From a virus: a stretch of DNA of 43,636 nucleotides. The notes beneath the pieces were generated by a model. That model was not told the DNA's origin, searched no databases, and saw nothing but the letters and a program-made list of their open reading frames with translations. Where the stretch lies: positions 1 through 43,636 of the IMG/VR virus record IMGVR_UViG_3300024346_000142. One strand, given 5' to 3'. Positions 1 to 8,655 of the stretch are shown here, piece by piece. The position numbers were made by a program, and so were the translations under genes. The first letter of the stretch is position 1. Each line of letters starts with the position of its first letter.

Positions 1-3000
1 CAAGCTCAGCAGGTACTTTGACCCCAAGAGTATTGAACATGCTGATAATAGCTTCTTTTGTTATTGCATAAGAATTCTTATCAACTTTTTGAATACCCGA
101 AACTTGAGCAATGGTTTTTCCAATAGATGTGAAATCAACAGATACTTTTTTAGCAGTGCCCGATGCACCTTGAATCATTTCCTGAACTGATTGATTTACA
201 CCGGAAATTGCTTTTGCATAGCCAAATCCATAATCACCTGCAAATGGGGTTGCTTGTCCGATTGTTAAAGGAGCTGCTGGCGCAGCAGCTTTGGGTTTAT
301 TTCCTGCACCCTTTGGTCTACCTGCTCTCTTTTTTGTTCCTTCAACAATATTTTCTGCAACCACTTTGTTGCCAGCAACAGTTGCTGTTTCAATTGCAGC
401 AGGAATTGGACTTGTTGTTGGAGCGACTGGCTTCTTACCAATAGATACCATGACTGCTTCCGCAACAACATGCATTCCCTTATCAACGGCTGGCTGAAGT
501 ACATCTCCACCTGTTGGGATTTTGAAACTGACAGGTGCTCCAAATGATGGAGCAGCCTGTGGCTTAGTATTGCCAGCAGAAGCCCCCTTGGAGAACGGAT
601 CCTTTATTGCGGATAGATCCACAGCTGTAGCAGGAACACCTGCAGGTGCAACAGGTCTAGCTCCAGCAACTAAATTGTTTCTGGCATTGACAACTGCTTG
701 ACGATATTGATCAAGAACTTTATTAATATCAATTCCGTATTTCTCAAGTAAAACTTTTGTAAGAATTGCATCTTGAGAAATTTCTTTAGCAGCAGAGAAC
801 ATTGAATTAACATTGAGACCTGAAGAAACCGCTTGTTCAACAGACTGTCTAAACAGTACGCTAATTTCAACAAAACTTCTAAGAGTCCTTCCATATTTTT
901 GCATTGCTGGTGACTGCATAACAAGCTCTGCATATGTTTGTTTTGTTGCGACTACTGCAGCGGTGATTGGACTAGTTACAGCTGTAACAGCAGCACCCGT
1001 TGGTGCGGATGCTCCTGTTACAGTTGCAGCTCTTGGTCGAATCATTACCTGAGTAACGGTTGGAGCTGCCATTCCTGCGGGCGGTGCGTTGGTTGGAGCA
1101 CCGCTTGCAGCAGGAGAAGGTCTTCCGGTTGCTGCAGCTTTTGCATTGCAAACACAGGCTTGAATTGCTTGAATAGATGTGAGGATTTGGCTAAGAAGAT
1201 CTCTTAGAACTGTTATACCACCCAATGTTGTTGTAACAGCAGCTGGACCAGTAGGTAGAGCTGGACCAAATGCTGCAGCGCCAGCCGGACCACCGGTAGC
1301 GGGATCAATACCTGCTCCTGTGGCATTGTTTGATGCAGGTCTAATCTTGAGAGCCTTCTGTATTGCTTTTCTAAAAATAGATGTTCTTTTAGTTTTAAGC
1401 TCAAGTAAGGCATTATCAACAATCTGGTTAGCTTGGAAAATAGGATCTAAGGACTTAACATAGTTTCTTGTTACCATGTCTAGACCTTTAAGATTTTGTA
1501 CCCCTTTGGGAAGAAGGGCTTTATCATCCATAACAGCTTTACGACCAGTCAACTGTCTAACATACTTAGCCCCCTTTGAGGCTTCCCTACTAGTAAGTTT
1601 TTCGCCAGCATCATTTTTGGCAATAATTGGAGCTAACTTCTCAAGCCTCTTTGCATCTTTTCTGGAAGTAAAAACTTTCCCATCTTGTCCAAACTTTTTA
1701 AAGTTACCGCCAAGTCTTAATGCAATATCACTTGTTTGCATAAGAGACTCGTTCAATTGAACAACATTTCCTCTGAAACCTTTAATTGCTGCAGCACGAG
1801 CACCAGCAAACATTGAACCAAGCTGTCCAATTGCACCAACTGTACGCATCAATGGACCAATAGCTGCTAAGGCAATAAGAACAACTCCTATTATTTTCTT
1901 GGTTGCTGGAGATAACTCTCTGAAGAACTTAGCAATTTTCTCAATGGTAGGGTTGATGCCCTCAAGAATTCCGCCAAACACAGATGTTAGCTCACGAGCA
2001 ATTGATTTAGCATTTTCTCTTGCTATATTGTATTGGACTTCAACAGAGTTTCTTACACGGTCTAATTCATCTTTCTTATTTTTCTCCATAGGTGTAGTGC
2101 CATACGCAAAACCTTGTATTAACTTTCCAGTTTCAGTTGTGATTTTATTAAATGCCTCACCAGCTTTGTTTTGTTTCGCCTGAGCTTTCGCATTCTTTTC
2201 AGCAGCTTTTATACCACCTTCAATTAACTTTCCCTTAATTCGTGTTGTTTTTTCCGATGCAGCCTCTTTTGCAGCTTCTTGCTCTGTTAATTTGCCATAA
2301 GCCCTTGTTTGCCCTATCTGAATCGCTTGAGCCTCACCTGTAAACTCAAGAGTTTCTTTATTCATCTCCTGCGCTCTTCTGTTCATAACCTCAATGTCAT
2401 GAAAGCTTTTAAGCTCAACTTCTTTACCACCAATAAGTCTTAGTTGTTGGTTAACATTCTCCTCAACACCTTTTAGCATTTTTGCTTCTTGGCTTGTAGC
2501 ATCTTTCAATTGCTTCTGATACTCAGCCATCTGACTGATTGTTACATCCATTCTCGGACCTTGACGAACACCAAAGAGCCTTGACATAAAGTCAAGAGTT
2601 CCTTTCTTTCCGAGTTTTTCCTGAAGAGCCTGATAATTATTAACTAAGTCAAGAACTCCCATTGAAGCAACATCAAGAGCTGGAACAAACTTGTCACCTA
2701 GGGTGTCACTTAAATCTTCAAGCATTTGCTTATTTTGTTTTGTTGTTGAAACCATTCTCTGGAGCGAAACTTTGATAGAGTTTGCTGATGCGCCAGTTTG
2801 GAAAGCAGCACCAATCATGGGAACAAGCATTGCTGAAGTAAGTTGCATGCTCAAACCGAAAGATGTAGCAGCAGCCGTTACTTCGGGGAAAGCTTCCGCT
2901 ATGTTATTGAGCGATAGTGTTGTTTTGTTTTCAGCAAAGTTAAAGAAAGCAATGGCTCCGTTGACTTCTTCTGTCATTTGCGAAAGAGCCTTGGCGCTTG

Positions 3001-3898
3001 TTGTGTCAATACCCTTCTCTCTTCTTACTCTAGCAATTGTTTGATAGAGGGCTTGAACGGTTTTTTGAGCTTGAGTAATATCAATGTTACCAAGTTTTTC
3101 AAATTCAACTGTTAATAGAGTTAAATTTGCTAATGCTTTAGGATCAGAGATACCAAGTTCTGCAAAATCCCCAGCAAGACCTTGAACAAGCTCTCTAGAT
3201 ATACCCCATTTAGCGGTAATTTCGTCAAGACGACCACCAAGCTGCTTTACCGCAAAGCCAAGATCAGTATATCCCTTACTTGCTCCAGTTGTATTTTTAG
3301 TTATGTCATCATATGAGTCAGCCATCAATTTGGTTGTACGGATGATCTGCTTATCCAATGCCTTAAAAGACTGGAAGCCAATTCTAAAGAAAGCAACTAA
3401 CGGAAGAGTCAACCCCATTGTGATACGACTACCGGCATTGGTCATTCTCTGAGAGAAAGCGTTGAGCTGTGTACTCATTTGTTTGTAATTCATTGCACGC
3501 ATTGAATTAGCAACTTGCTTTTGCATAGAGTTCATAACTCGTAATTGACCTACATATGCACGAATTGGTCCAGTATCTAAGCCCGCACTTCTTAGGCGAC
3601 CAAGTTGCATTGTCAAAGCTGTTGCTTGAGCAGCACTATTTCTGAAACCAACCGCAAGGGCTTGCTGACTCCTTGCGCTATTACGGAAAGAAGTCCCCAG
3701 ACCATTTGATTGCCTTGACAGTTGGGAAATAGCTGCACCAACGGCGTTTGTTGCTCCAACAGCACTTTGACTTGTTGCCTTTAGCCCATTAAGAGAACGA
3801 ACAGTGTTGTTTAACTGAATGTTTATGCGTTGAAGAGCAGCCGAAAGCCGGTCATTCATTTCGGCTTGAACTAGGATTCTTGCTTGTGCGTCACTCAT
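1..3898 (-). CDS. Tail tape measure protein (partial, C-terminus beyond the left edge)
   Basis: The frame is open from the ATG at 3898 to the window edge, giving about 1,299 residues without a stop. The N-terminal 150 residues are Gln/Asn/Ser-rich and helical, followed by a TP901-type core with MGLTLPLVAFF near residue 160 and further hydrophobic stretches (for example VVLIALAAIGPL), as in tape measure proteins that set tail length and enter the host membrane. The last 400 residues switch to Ala/Pro/Thr-rich low-complexity sequence. Within it, around residues 1189-1201, lies an AT-hook-like basic patch (KKRAGRPKGAGNK). The gene follows the tail tube and frameshifted chaperone genes, the classical order. 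The family call rests on length, composition and position; the C-terminal role is unknown. Confidence 0.9.
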   Translation of the reverse strand, partial: MSDAQARILVQAEMNDRLSAALQRINIQLNNTVRSLNGLKATSQSAVGATNAVGAAISQLSRQSNGLGTSFRNSARSQQALAVGFRNSAAQATALTMQLGRLRSAGLDTGPIRAYVGQLRVMNSMQKQVANSMRAMNYKQMSTQLNAFSQRMTNAGSRITMGLTLPLVAFFRIGFQSFKALDKQIIRTTKLMADSYDDITKNTTGASKGYTDLGFAVKQLGGRLDEITAKWGISRELVQGLAGDFAELGISDPKALANLTLLTVEFEKLGNIDITQAQKTVQALYQTIARVRREKGIDTTSAKALSQMTEEVNGAIAFFNFAENKTTLSLNNIAEAFPEVTAAATSFGLSMQLTSAMLVPMIGAAFQTGASANSIKVSLQRMVSTTKQNKQMLEDLSDTLGDKFVPALDVASMGVLDLVNNYQALQEKLGKKGTLDFMSRLFGVRQGPRMDVTISQMAEYQKQLKDATSQEAKMLKGVEENVNQQLRLIGGKEVELKSFHDIEVMNRRAQEMNKETLEFTGEAQAIQIGQTRAYGKLTEQEAAKEAASEKTTRIKGKLIEGGIKAAEKNAKAQAKQNKAGEAFNKITTETGKLIQGFAYGTTPMEKNKKDELDRVRNSVEVQYNIARENAKSIARELTSVFGGILEGINPTIEKIAKFFRELSPATKKIIGVVLIALAAIGPLMRTVGAIGQLGSMFAGARAAAIKGFRGNVVQLNESLMQTSDIALRLGGNFKKFGQDGKVFTSRKDAKRLEKLAPIIAKNDAGEKLTSREASKGAKYVRQLTGRKAVMDDKALLPKGVQNLKGLDMVTRNYVKSLDPIFQANQIVDNALLELKTKRTSIFRKAIQKALKIRPASNNATGAGIDPATGGPAGAAAFGPALPTGPAAVTTTLGGITVLRDLLSQILTSIQAIQACVCNAKAAATGRPSPAASGAPTNAPPAGMAAPTVTQVMIRPRAATVTGASAPTGAAVTAVTSPITAAVVATKQTYAELVMQSPAMQKYGRTLRSFVEISVLFRQSVEQAVSSGLNVNSMFSAAKEISQDAILTKVLLEKYGIDINKVLDQYRQAVVNARNNLVAGARPVAPAGVPATAVDLSAIKDPFSKGASAGNTKPQAAPSFGAPVSFKIPTGGDVLQPAVDKGMHVVAEAVMVSIGKKPVAPTTSPIPAAIETATVAGNKVVAENIVEGTKKRAGRPKGAGNKPKAAAPAAPLTIGQATPFAGDYGFGYAKAISGVNQSVQEMIQGASGTAKKVSVDFTSIGKTIAQVSGIQKVDKNSYAITKEAIISMFNTLGVKVPAEL

Positions 3899-3945
3899 GA
3901 TTGTCTTAGTTAATAATAAGGCATTTGGTCAATAAAAGCAATTTA

Positions 3946-4562
3946 TTATTGTTGTTCATAACCCAATCCAAATGGTATTGAGCCAATATTTGAAGAACTA
4001 ATCATCTCTGGTGGTTCTGGATCAAACCAATCTTCATTCATGTCTACATCCGCTCCTTGTGAAGCAGCAAGCATCTTCATTTGATTTGAATTTTCATTCA
4101 TACAAGCACGATAAAGAAGAAACATCTCATCAAGAGTGAGACTCTCTTCTAGTTCTACGATGTTCTTCCAAGCACCGCTTCGTATGAAAATTTCTGATTC
4201 ATATTTGAGGAGTGGAATGTCTTCCCAGCTTGTGGGATCACCTGTTCCACTCCCCTCTGTTAGGAAGGGTCTGAACCCATTGCTGCGCCCATCAATTCGC
4301 CAAAGCAGCGAAGGTCAAGCGCATCTTCAAGAGCCTCTGTATTGGCAGCAAGTGCGGGGTCAACAGCAAGAAGTGCAATAGAAGCAGCTTCCACCATGAC
4401 ATCAATATCAGCGTCTTCAAGTGTGTCATCAGTCTTGAGGTCTTTAACGACCTTCATGAACTTACGAAGGTTTCTGATTGTGAGTGGTTTGATAGTTCTT
4501 TTCTTACCATCAGCAAAAAGGATCTCTGTTCCTCCAATAATGTCAGCATTCTTTTCAGTCAT
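3946..4562 (-). CDS. Tail assembly chaperone, long form made by -1 frameshift
   Basis: A second open frame lies -1 relative to the short chaperone and continues past its stop to TAA at 3946-3948. It has no convincing start of its own. Read through a -1 shift it gives a fusion of about 205 residues whose acidic tail (EDIPLLKYESE..., then DWFDPEPPEM) resembles the T-extension of G/GT proteins placed just upstream of tape measure genes. The shift must fall between the -1-frame TGA at about 4300 and the 0-frame stop at 4260. No perfect XXXYYYZ heptamer is present; the best imperfect candidates are GGGTTCA (4272-4278) and CCCTTCC (4263-4269). The product would bridge the tape measure and tail tube subunits during assembly. 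The open frame is observed; use of the shift is inferred from family behaviour. Confidence 0.72.
4260..4562 (-). CDS. Tail assembly chaperone, short form (G-like)
   Basis: A 100-residue protein beginning MTEKNADIIGG, with a conserved-looking segment KRTIKPLTIRNLRKFMKVV near residues 21-39 and a helical acidic second half. An AAGGAG ribosome site lies 10-11 bases before the ATG. Its size and its place between the tail tube and tape measure genes are typical of the abundant short chaperone form, which coats the tape measure before tube polymerisation. Its stop codon overlaps the region where the -1 frame opens (see the long form). Confidence 0.72.
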   Translation of the reverse strand: MTEKNADIIGGTEILFADGKKRTIKPLTIRNLRKFMKVVKDLKTDDTLEDADIDVMVEAASIALLAVDPALAANTEALEDALDLRCFGELMGAAMGSDPS

Positions 4563-4595
4563 ATTATATTTTCTCCTTGAGTTTAGGGATTAGAA

Positions 4596-4637
4596 AATCC
4601 CTCAAGTTCCAAGTATATCACAAGGGCTTGAGGGATT
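4596..4637 (-). terminator. Stem-loop between tail tube and chaperone genes (attenuator/terminator)
   Basis: A perfect 11-bp inverted repeat (AATCCCTCAAG / CTTGAGGGATT) encloses a 20-base loop. On the transcribed strand it is followed by TTTTCT, a short U-rich tract. Placed between an abundant structural gene and a chaperone needed in small amounts, it probably lowers or processes the downstream message. The stem is seen directly; its function is inferred. Confidence 0.65.
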
Positions 4638-4672
4638 CTCAGACAATCAGTTAGATTTTAATTGTTACTTGT

Positions 4673-5248
4673 TTAGATTTGATCGATGATCTTTCCGTAC
4701 TCGTAACCAGTGTCTTCAACCTTTGGAAGGATTCTGAAGCCTACTGCAAAGACTGATGCCTCTGCACGCTTCATCGTCAACGAAGTTGATTCCATTGAAA
4801 TTGCACGCTTTGAATAGAACTTGCGGGTCTTGGTTGAACCAGCTGTTGTACCGGGAGCGTAACCTTGGATAACAAGCGCCTTTTCGTATGGGAACACGGT
4901 CTGTGCACCAAACAAGAAAGTCTTGGTATTTGCGCCATCGTTGTTAGCCACAACATCGGTTGTTCCAACCGAGTCGTAGTTCCAAGCGAGTGCGAGGTTG
5001 TTTAAGGTTGCCTCTGCCATAGTCGTCTTGACCGTGACCTTTACCTTTGATTGAATGATTCTTGCTGCGTCACCGAACTGATCAATCTCAATGTCAACCA
5101 TATCTGGTTCCCATGAAATTTCTACACCGTTCTGTGTTGCACCAAGATCACTGAAGCCATCCATTGCTGCGATGGTTGTTGCGTTAGCCGAGTCGCCAAC
5201 CTTAAGGGTTGCCTCTCCAACTACAATGTTTGAAACATTAACTGCCAT
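4673..5248 (-). CDS. Major tail (tube) protein
   Basis: A 191-residue, beta-rich protein with no Cys. The opening MAVNVSNIVVGEATLKVG and the following segment EISWEPDMVDIEIDQFGD (about residues 44-61) resemble the N-terminal strands of siphovirus tube subunits, which often begin by describing a 'feature/target' loop and an internal DQ(F/Y)G turn. AGGAG lies 9 bases upstream of the ATG. It precedes the chaperone and tape measure genes, and a stem-loop follows it, as expected for the most abundant tail protein. The assignment rests on position, size and sequence style rather than a diagnostic catalytic motif. Confidence 0.8.
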   Translation of the reverse strand: MAVNVSNIVVGEATLKVGDSANATTIAAMDGFSDLGATQNGVEISWEPDMVDIEIDQFGDAARIIQSKVKVTVKTTMAEATLNNLALAWNYDSVGTTDVVANNDGANTKTFLFGAQTVFPYEKALVIQGYAPGTTAGSTKTRKFYSKRAISMESTSLTMKRAEASVFAVGFRILPKVEDTGYEYGKIIDQI

Positions 5249-5265
5249 TTTAGTTTTCTCCTAAA

Positions 5266-5460
5266 TTATTCAAGGATAAATATTCTTTTACCCTTTTTGT
5301 CACGCCATTTAGCGATCTTCTTGACATGATCAGGGCGGATTTCTCCACCTCTTGAACCGATCCCGAGTCCTTTATTCCACTCAAAATCGTAGGTATTTCG
5401 ACCTACCCTGACTATGTAGCCGGGAGTTTTCCCGACATATGTAATAGTAGTATACTGCAT
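5266..5460 (-). CDS. Small basic hypothetical protein in the tail module
   Basis: A 64-residue protein with beta-prone N-terminal sequence (MQYTTITYVGKTPGYIVRVG) and a Lys/Arg-rich C-terminal half (DHVKKIAKWRDKKGKR). It lies 17 bases upstream of the tail tube gene and downstream of the putative tail terminator. Family not recognised. Its small size and basic charge allow a minor virion or assembly role, but nothing in the sequence decides this. Confidence 0.6.
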   Translation of the reverse strand: MQYTTITYVGKTPGYIVRVGRNTYDFEWNKGLGIGSRGGEIRPDHVKKIAKWRDKKGKRIFILE

Positions 5461-5498
5461 ATATTATTAGTGTACCACTTTATGTAGACTAGCATTGT

Positions 5499-5924
5499 TT
5501 ATTTTGAGACATAACACAATTTAAAATCTAGATTCATTCTATACCAACCATTAATTTCTAATGGAGCTATTAAGTTAGAACCTGTTTGATAACAAGAGAA
5601 TATACGAGTATCCGTACCATTCACTCCACCCGATGCCTCAATTTGATCGCCATGACCCAGAAGCTCAACAAACCTTTCTGACAGGCGGAATAGGCGATCT
5701 ACATCTGTATCAAAAATAGAGTATTTAATCGCATCGTATCTCATCCAATAAGCCTCAACATCGGGAATCATTGGGTTATAGAAATACACCACAAATGGGG
5801 CTGGCTCAGCATCGGTTGCTACGACTGGAAAGAAGTTGAGCGTCTTGCCCGCAATTGATGTTATTGTAGCATCAGCTTTCAAAAAGGCGTTTAGGTCATA
5901 TACAGCAATTGTCGATATAGTCAT
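5499..5924 (-). CDS. Putative tail terminator / tail completion protein
   Basis: A 141-residue alpha/beta protein starting MTISTIAVYDLNAFLKADATIT. The N-terminal helix followed by 'PFVVYFYNPMIPDVEAYWMR...IKYSIFDTDVDRLFRLSERFVELLG' segments matches the general layout of tail terminator proteins (lambda gpU-like): short helix, strand pair, then a helix in which the strand describing an interval is followed by DxDxLFRLSE. It sits directly before the tail tube gene, the usual slot. No catalytic residues are expected. Assignment from position and layout only. Confidence 0.5.
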   Translation of the reverse strand: MTISTIAVYDLNAFLKADATITSIAGKTLNFFPVVATDAEPAPFVVYFYNPMIPDVEAYWMRYDAIKYSIFDTDVDRLFRLSERFVELLGHGDQIEASGGVNGTDTRIFSCYQTGSNLIAPLEINGWYRMNLDFKLCYVSK

Positions 5925-5926
5925 TG

Positions 5927-6259
5927 TCAGTCTCCTTTCATTGTGTCTCTTCTGAGAGACTCAACTATTTTTTCATATATATATGATTCCGCAAATGCTG
6001 CGATACTGACGGCATCGGAACCAGTCTGTGCTTGGGTTACGAATTCATTTAAATTGGTTATGTTGATTGAGTATGTTTCTCCGGAAAAAGAAATATCAAA
6101 GTCTGCGTACCTTATAGCATCACCGAAATTTATTTCAAGTTCAGTCTTTAAAGCCTCATATGACTCCATAAATGTTCTTGTGACAGCTTCTTTTATGTTG
6201 TTAGGTATATTATCTATTCTATCTCTTAGTTGACCTAAACCATGTGTTGCAGTAATCAT
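5927..6259 (-). CDS. HK97 gp10-like neck/tail completion protein
   Basis: A 110-residue protein with a helical N-terminus (LGQLRDRIDNIPNNIKEAV), a central beta hairpin (DFDISFSGETYSINITN) and a C-terminal helix. This resembles the HK97 gp10-type neck/tail completion proteins found between head-closure and tail-terminator genes. It overlaps the stop of the preceding head-closure gene by four bases, suggesting translational coupling. Confidence is limited because these families diverge widely. Confidence 0.5.
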   Translation of the reverse strand: MITATHGLGQLRDRIDNIPNNIKEAVTRTFMESYEALKTELEINFGDAIRYADFDISFSGETYSINITNLNEFVTQAQTGSDAVSIAAFAESYIYEKIVESLRRDTMKGD

Positions 6260-6639
6260 GATGGCTCAACAACCTTTCTGATAACGGCTAGAATGTGAGA
6301 CTTGCGACCATTGAACCCAAACTTTGGCTGGATTGAGACAATCTCAAATGGTCCAACCTCAAGGGTATCTCCATACTTATCTTTAATGACTTGGATGCGG
6401 TTTGTATAATCAATATATTCCGTGTAATCACCCGGAATAAGAATTTGATGAGTTGCAATATAGTCCTGATAGGGAGCTATTCTTTTATCACCGGATGCTG
6501 CTCCGTGAGACTGAACAAAGACAGGGATTGTCTTGATTAATGTATACTGAAAAGTCTTCTGACCAGCAGCGCTGACCGTTGTTATTTTCTGATAAACATC
6601 AGCGGTTTGGTTAAACCTTAAATAAGTTCCGAATGCCAT
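6256..6639 (-). CDS. Head closure (head-tail stopper) protein
   Basis: A 127-residue beta-barrel-like protein. Features seen are an N-terminal RFNQTADVYQKITTVSAAGQ segment, which in the SPP1 gp16-like head-tail joining family describes the ligand to be tested, a central ILIPGDY strand, and the C-terminal block YGDTLEVGPFEIVSIQPKFG. These proteins plug the connector after DNA packaging. The gene overlaps the adaptor gene by one base (TAATG-type junction) and precedes the gp10-like gene, the expected order. Confidence 0.65.
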   Translation of the reverse strand: MAFGTYLRFNQTADVYQKITTVSAAGQKTFQYTLIKTIPVFVQSHGAASGDKRIAPYQDYIATHQILIPGDYTEYIDYTNRIQVIKDKYGDTLEVGPFEIVSIQPKFGFNGRKSHILAVIRKVVEPS

Positions 6640-7565
6640 TAGACCACATAATCCATCACAAACAGGGTGTAGTCCATCAGGTAGACATCAGCTTCAATGT
6701 TTCCGGTTGATTCATAAAACGACTGCTTCATCTGCATCTTGACAATATCCATATCAATGCTGTGGATTCCATGCCTTCTGTACTCAGCGTCATCATTCAT
6801 CAAGTCGGCAATCAAAAGATCGGCTGCGAACTTGACATTATTAGGAACATAACCCCAACCGAAGTCTCCTTCAATTTTGTACTCAGACTTGGCTTTCCAT
6901 CCGTTAGGGACAATCTGAGTATTATTCTTATCGATTGTGTCTGTCTTGAAACGAATGTAATAAGAGGCTTCAAAATTCAAAGGCTGTCTGACTCTTTCAA
7001 CATTGTTTACAGTCGGTAGGGTTGCATCAAAAAGAACCTCTTGATATGTACGACCCGGATCTTGAGTAACTTTGGTTAAAGTGTAAATAGGGTATGGGAG
7101 ATGAAGGTTTGCGTGATTGTTTCCATCAATCGTAATTGACTTATCTGGGTAGTAATCAAACGACTGACCGCAGTAGGTGTCAATAATCGCCCTGACCCGC
7201 TTTTCGTATCGGTCAAAGAGTGACCCCTTAGACTCTTGTAATTCCGGATAGGAAATGAAGAAATCAGCAGCAGTGGTGTAGGGGGTATAGACATTAATGT
7301 ACTGAGATTGTGTGTACGAAACCCCAGAGACCGTATAGGTAAATTCTGTACGATGTCTGCCTGCTGCATTTAAAATATAGATACCAGACGCTTGCTGTCC
7401 TAATGCTATTGTATAAACGCCTGCAGAGGCTCTGGATGCACTCACAGGACCATATACGAGGTCTCCCAGCTCATGATAAACAGAGACACTGACCAGATTT
7501 GAAGTGGGGTCAGCGGGGAGAGTGAGAGTTAGAGTCTTGGATGTGTTTACTTTTACATCTTCCAT
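6639..7565 (-). CDS. Head-tail adaptor with an extra N-terminal beta-sandwich domain
   Basis: A 308-residue protein. Residues about 1-95 form a Thr/Ser/Val-rich beta-sandwich-like region (DVKVNTSKTLTLTLPADP ... YVNVYTPYTT-like ending). From about residue 98 the sequence AADFFISYPELQES and RVRAIIDTYCGQSFDYYPD resembles helical gp6/gp15-type connector adaptors, which start with an asp-rich helix after 'YPEL'. Typical adaptors are 100-200 residues, so the N-terminal domain appears to be an addition. It could decorate the neck. Position before the head-closure gene supports the adaptor call; the fused domain's role is unknown. Confidence 0.6.
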   Translation of the reverse strand: MEDVKVNTSKTLTLTLPADPTSNLVSVSVYHELGDLVYGPVSASRASAGVYTIALGQQASGIYILNAAGRHRTEFTYTVSGVSYTQSQYINVYTPYTTAADFFISYPELQESKGSLFDRYEKRVRAIIDTYCGQSFDYYPDKSITIDGNNHANLHLPYPIYTLTKVTQDPGRTYQEVLFDATLPTVNNVERVRQPLNFEASYYIRFKTDTIDKNNTQIVPNGWKAKSEYKIEGDFGWGYVPNNVKFAADLLIADLMNDDAEYRRHGIHSIDMDIVKMQMKQSFYESTGNIEADVYLMDYTLFVMDYVV

Positions 7566-7606
7566 TATGCTTTAAGTATACAGCATATGGTTTTAATCAG
7601 TAAATC

Positions 7607-7888
7607 CTAAAACCACCAAAAATGCTTTAGAATAGACAAGCTGGCTAAGATAACCCAGAGTACATTAAAGAGGATAATTGTTGGCAAGGTCTTGCGGGTT
7701 GATGTCCAGATAAGACTTATACTTGAAAGGATGGCAAAGATATATAACCACCACCACTGTTTATCAAGGAGAAGACCCGGAAAGATAATTGCAATCTTGG
7801 TTGCAAAGCCCCAAGCTTCTACCGAGTTAACCCTTGTCCAATAAGAACGACTACTCATCGTTTTGACTGCATCAATTATTTTTTTCAT
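7607..7888 (-). CDS. Small membrane protein following the halogenase cassette
   Basis: A 93-residue protein with three predicted hydrophobic segments: about 27-41 (FATKIAIIFPGLLL), 46-61 (WWLYIFAILSSISLIW) and 68-86 (LPTIILFNVLWVILASLSI). The ATG overlaps the TGA of the upstream gene (ATGA), so it is translationally coupled to the last unknown gene of the metabolic cassette. Function not recognised. It is the final gene before the head-tail connector block. Confidence 0.65.
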   Translation of the reverse strand: MKKIIDAVKTMSSRSYWTRVNSVEAWGFATKIAIIFPGLLLDKQWWWLYIFAILSSISLIWTSTRKTLPTIILFNVLWVILASLSILKHFWWF

Positions 7889-8655
7889 TTCAAATCTTGT
7901 CTTCTTTGCAGTTTTCTATAAATAGATGATTTCTGGTCATCACTATAAACCAAGTTGCCATCTCCTAGTCCAGAGTGAGCAACATACTTATACATTGACT
8001 CATTGCCCCAAACAACATCTTTGAAGTTATGATCCCTCCTAATCGGAATCATATGTTGAATCGGCGTACCAACTGGTATTGTAAATTCTTCATTGGTATG
8101 AGGAATAACAACAACATTAATTTGATGATAATAATCTGTATGCACAATACCGGGAACGATTGAATATCGGGGGTCTGGTTCCAAAAGCATCGGTAGTGTC
8201 ATTAGAGAAACATTCTTAGCTGTAATAAATCTCCAAGGAGAAACTAGCTTGATATATTGTCCTGTTTCAAGGGATTTGCTGTGCTCAATGGGGCAACCGT
8301 GTGCGCTCTCTGCATCAAATCCCTCTATGGGAAATTGCATTCTGTCATCAATTCTATCTGACTTTGTATCATACATTGTATTGTTCATGTTGGGTCTAAT
8401 AGTAATATTGGTCCATAAGGGCATGATTACGCCATATGAAACATAGTCATATGTGCCTTGACATCTCCTTATGGAACCACGACCTTTGTTTAAATCCTTC
8501 CACCATGAAGGCAGTTGCGAACTTCCCGTATATGGGGGGAAGTCAATAATGCGATTGTCTTGTGGAATAATAACAATCTCATCTTGCTTAGGTGTTGGAA
8601 TATCGTGACGATATTGAGCAATCTTATATCTGAATTTCTCTGAGCGACTCCGCAT
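7885..8655 (-). CDS. Unknown protein coupled to the halogenase
   Basis: A 256-residue protein counted from ATG at 8655, chosen because AAAGGA lies six bases upstream; the frame is open further to 8706. It overlaps the end of the halogenase gene by 32 bases. Visible segments are LPSWWKDLNK, then a Cys-containing RRCQGTYDYVSYGVIMPLW, then VSPWRFITAKNVSLMTLPML, and finally IVPGIVHTDYYHQINVVV with IPVGTPIQHMIPIRRD. This order resembles a poorly described protein family of phages and environmental bacteria with a cupin-like beta-rich C-terminal half. No catalytic site can be assigned; HTD in the GIVHTDYYH segment could bind metal. Confidence 0.65.
   Translation of the reverse strand: MRSRSEKFRYKIAQYRHDIPTPKQDEIVIIPQDNRIIDFPPYTGSSQLPSWWKDLNKGRGSIRRCQGTYDYVSYGVIMPLWTNITIRPNMNNTMYDTKSDRIDDRMQFPIEGFDAESAHGCPIEHSKSLETGQYIKLVSPWRFITAKNVSLMTLPMLLEPDPRYSIVPGIVHTDYYHQINVVVIPHTNEEFTIPVGTPIQHMIPIRRDHNFKDVVWGNESMYKYVAHSGLGDGNLVYSDDQKSSIYRKLQRRQDLK

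Noticed and set aside
163-3044. Several open frames of 80-117 codons on the plus strand and in other minus frames
   Set aside because: They lie inside the open tape measure frame, have low-complexity Leu/Gln or Ala/Val products and lack ribosome sites; they are shadows.
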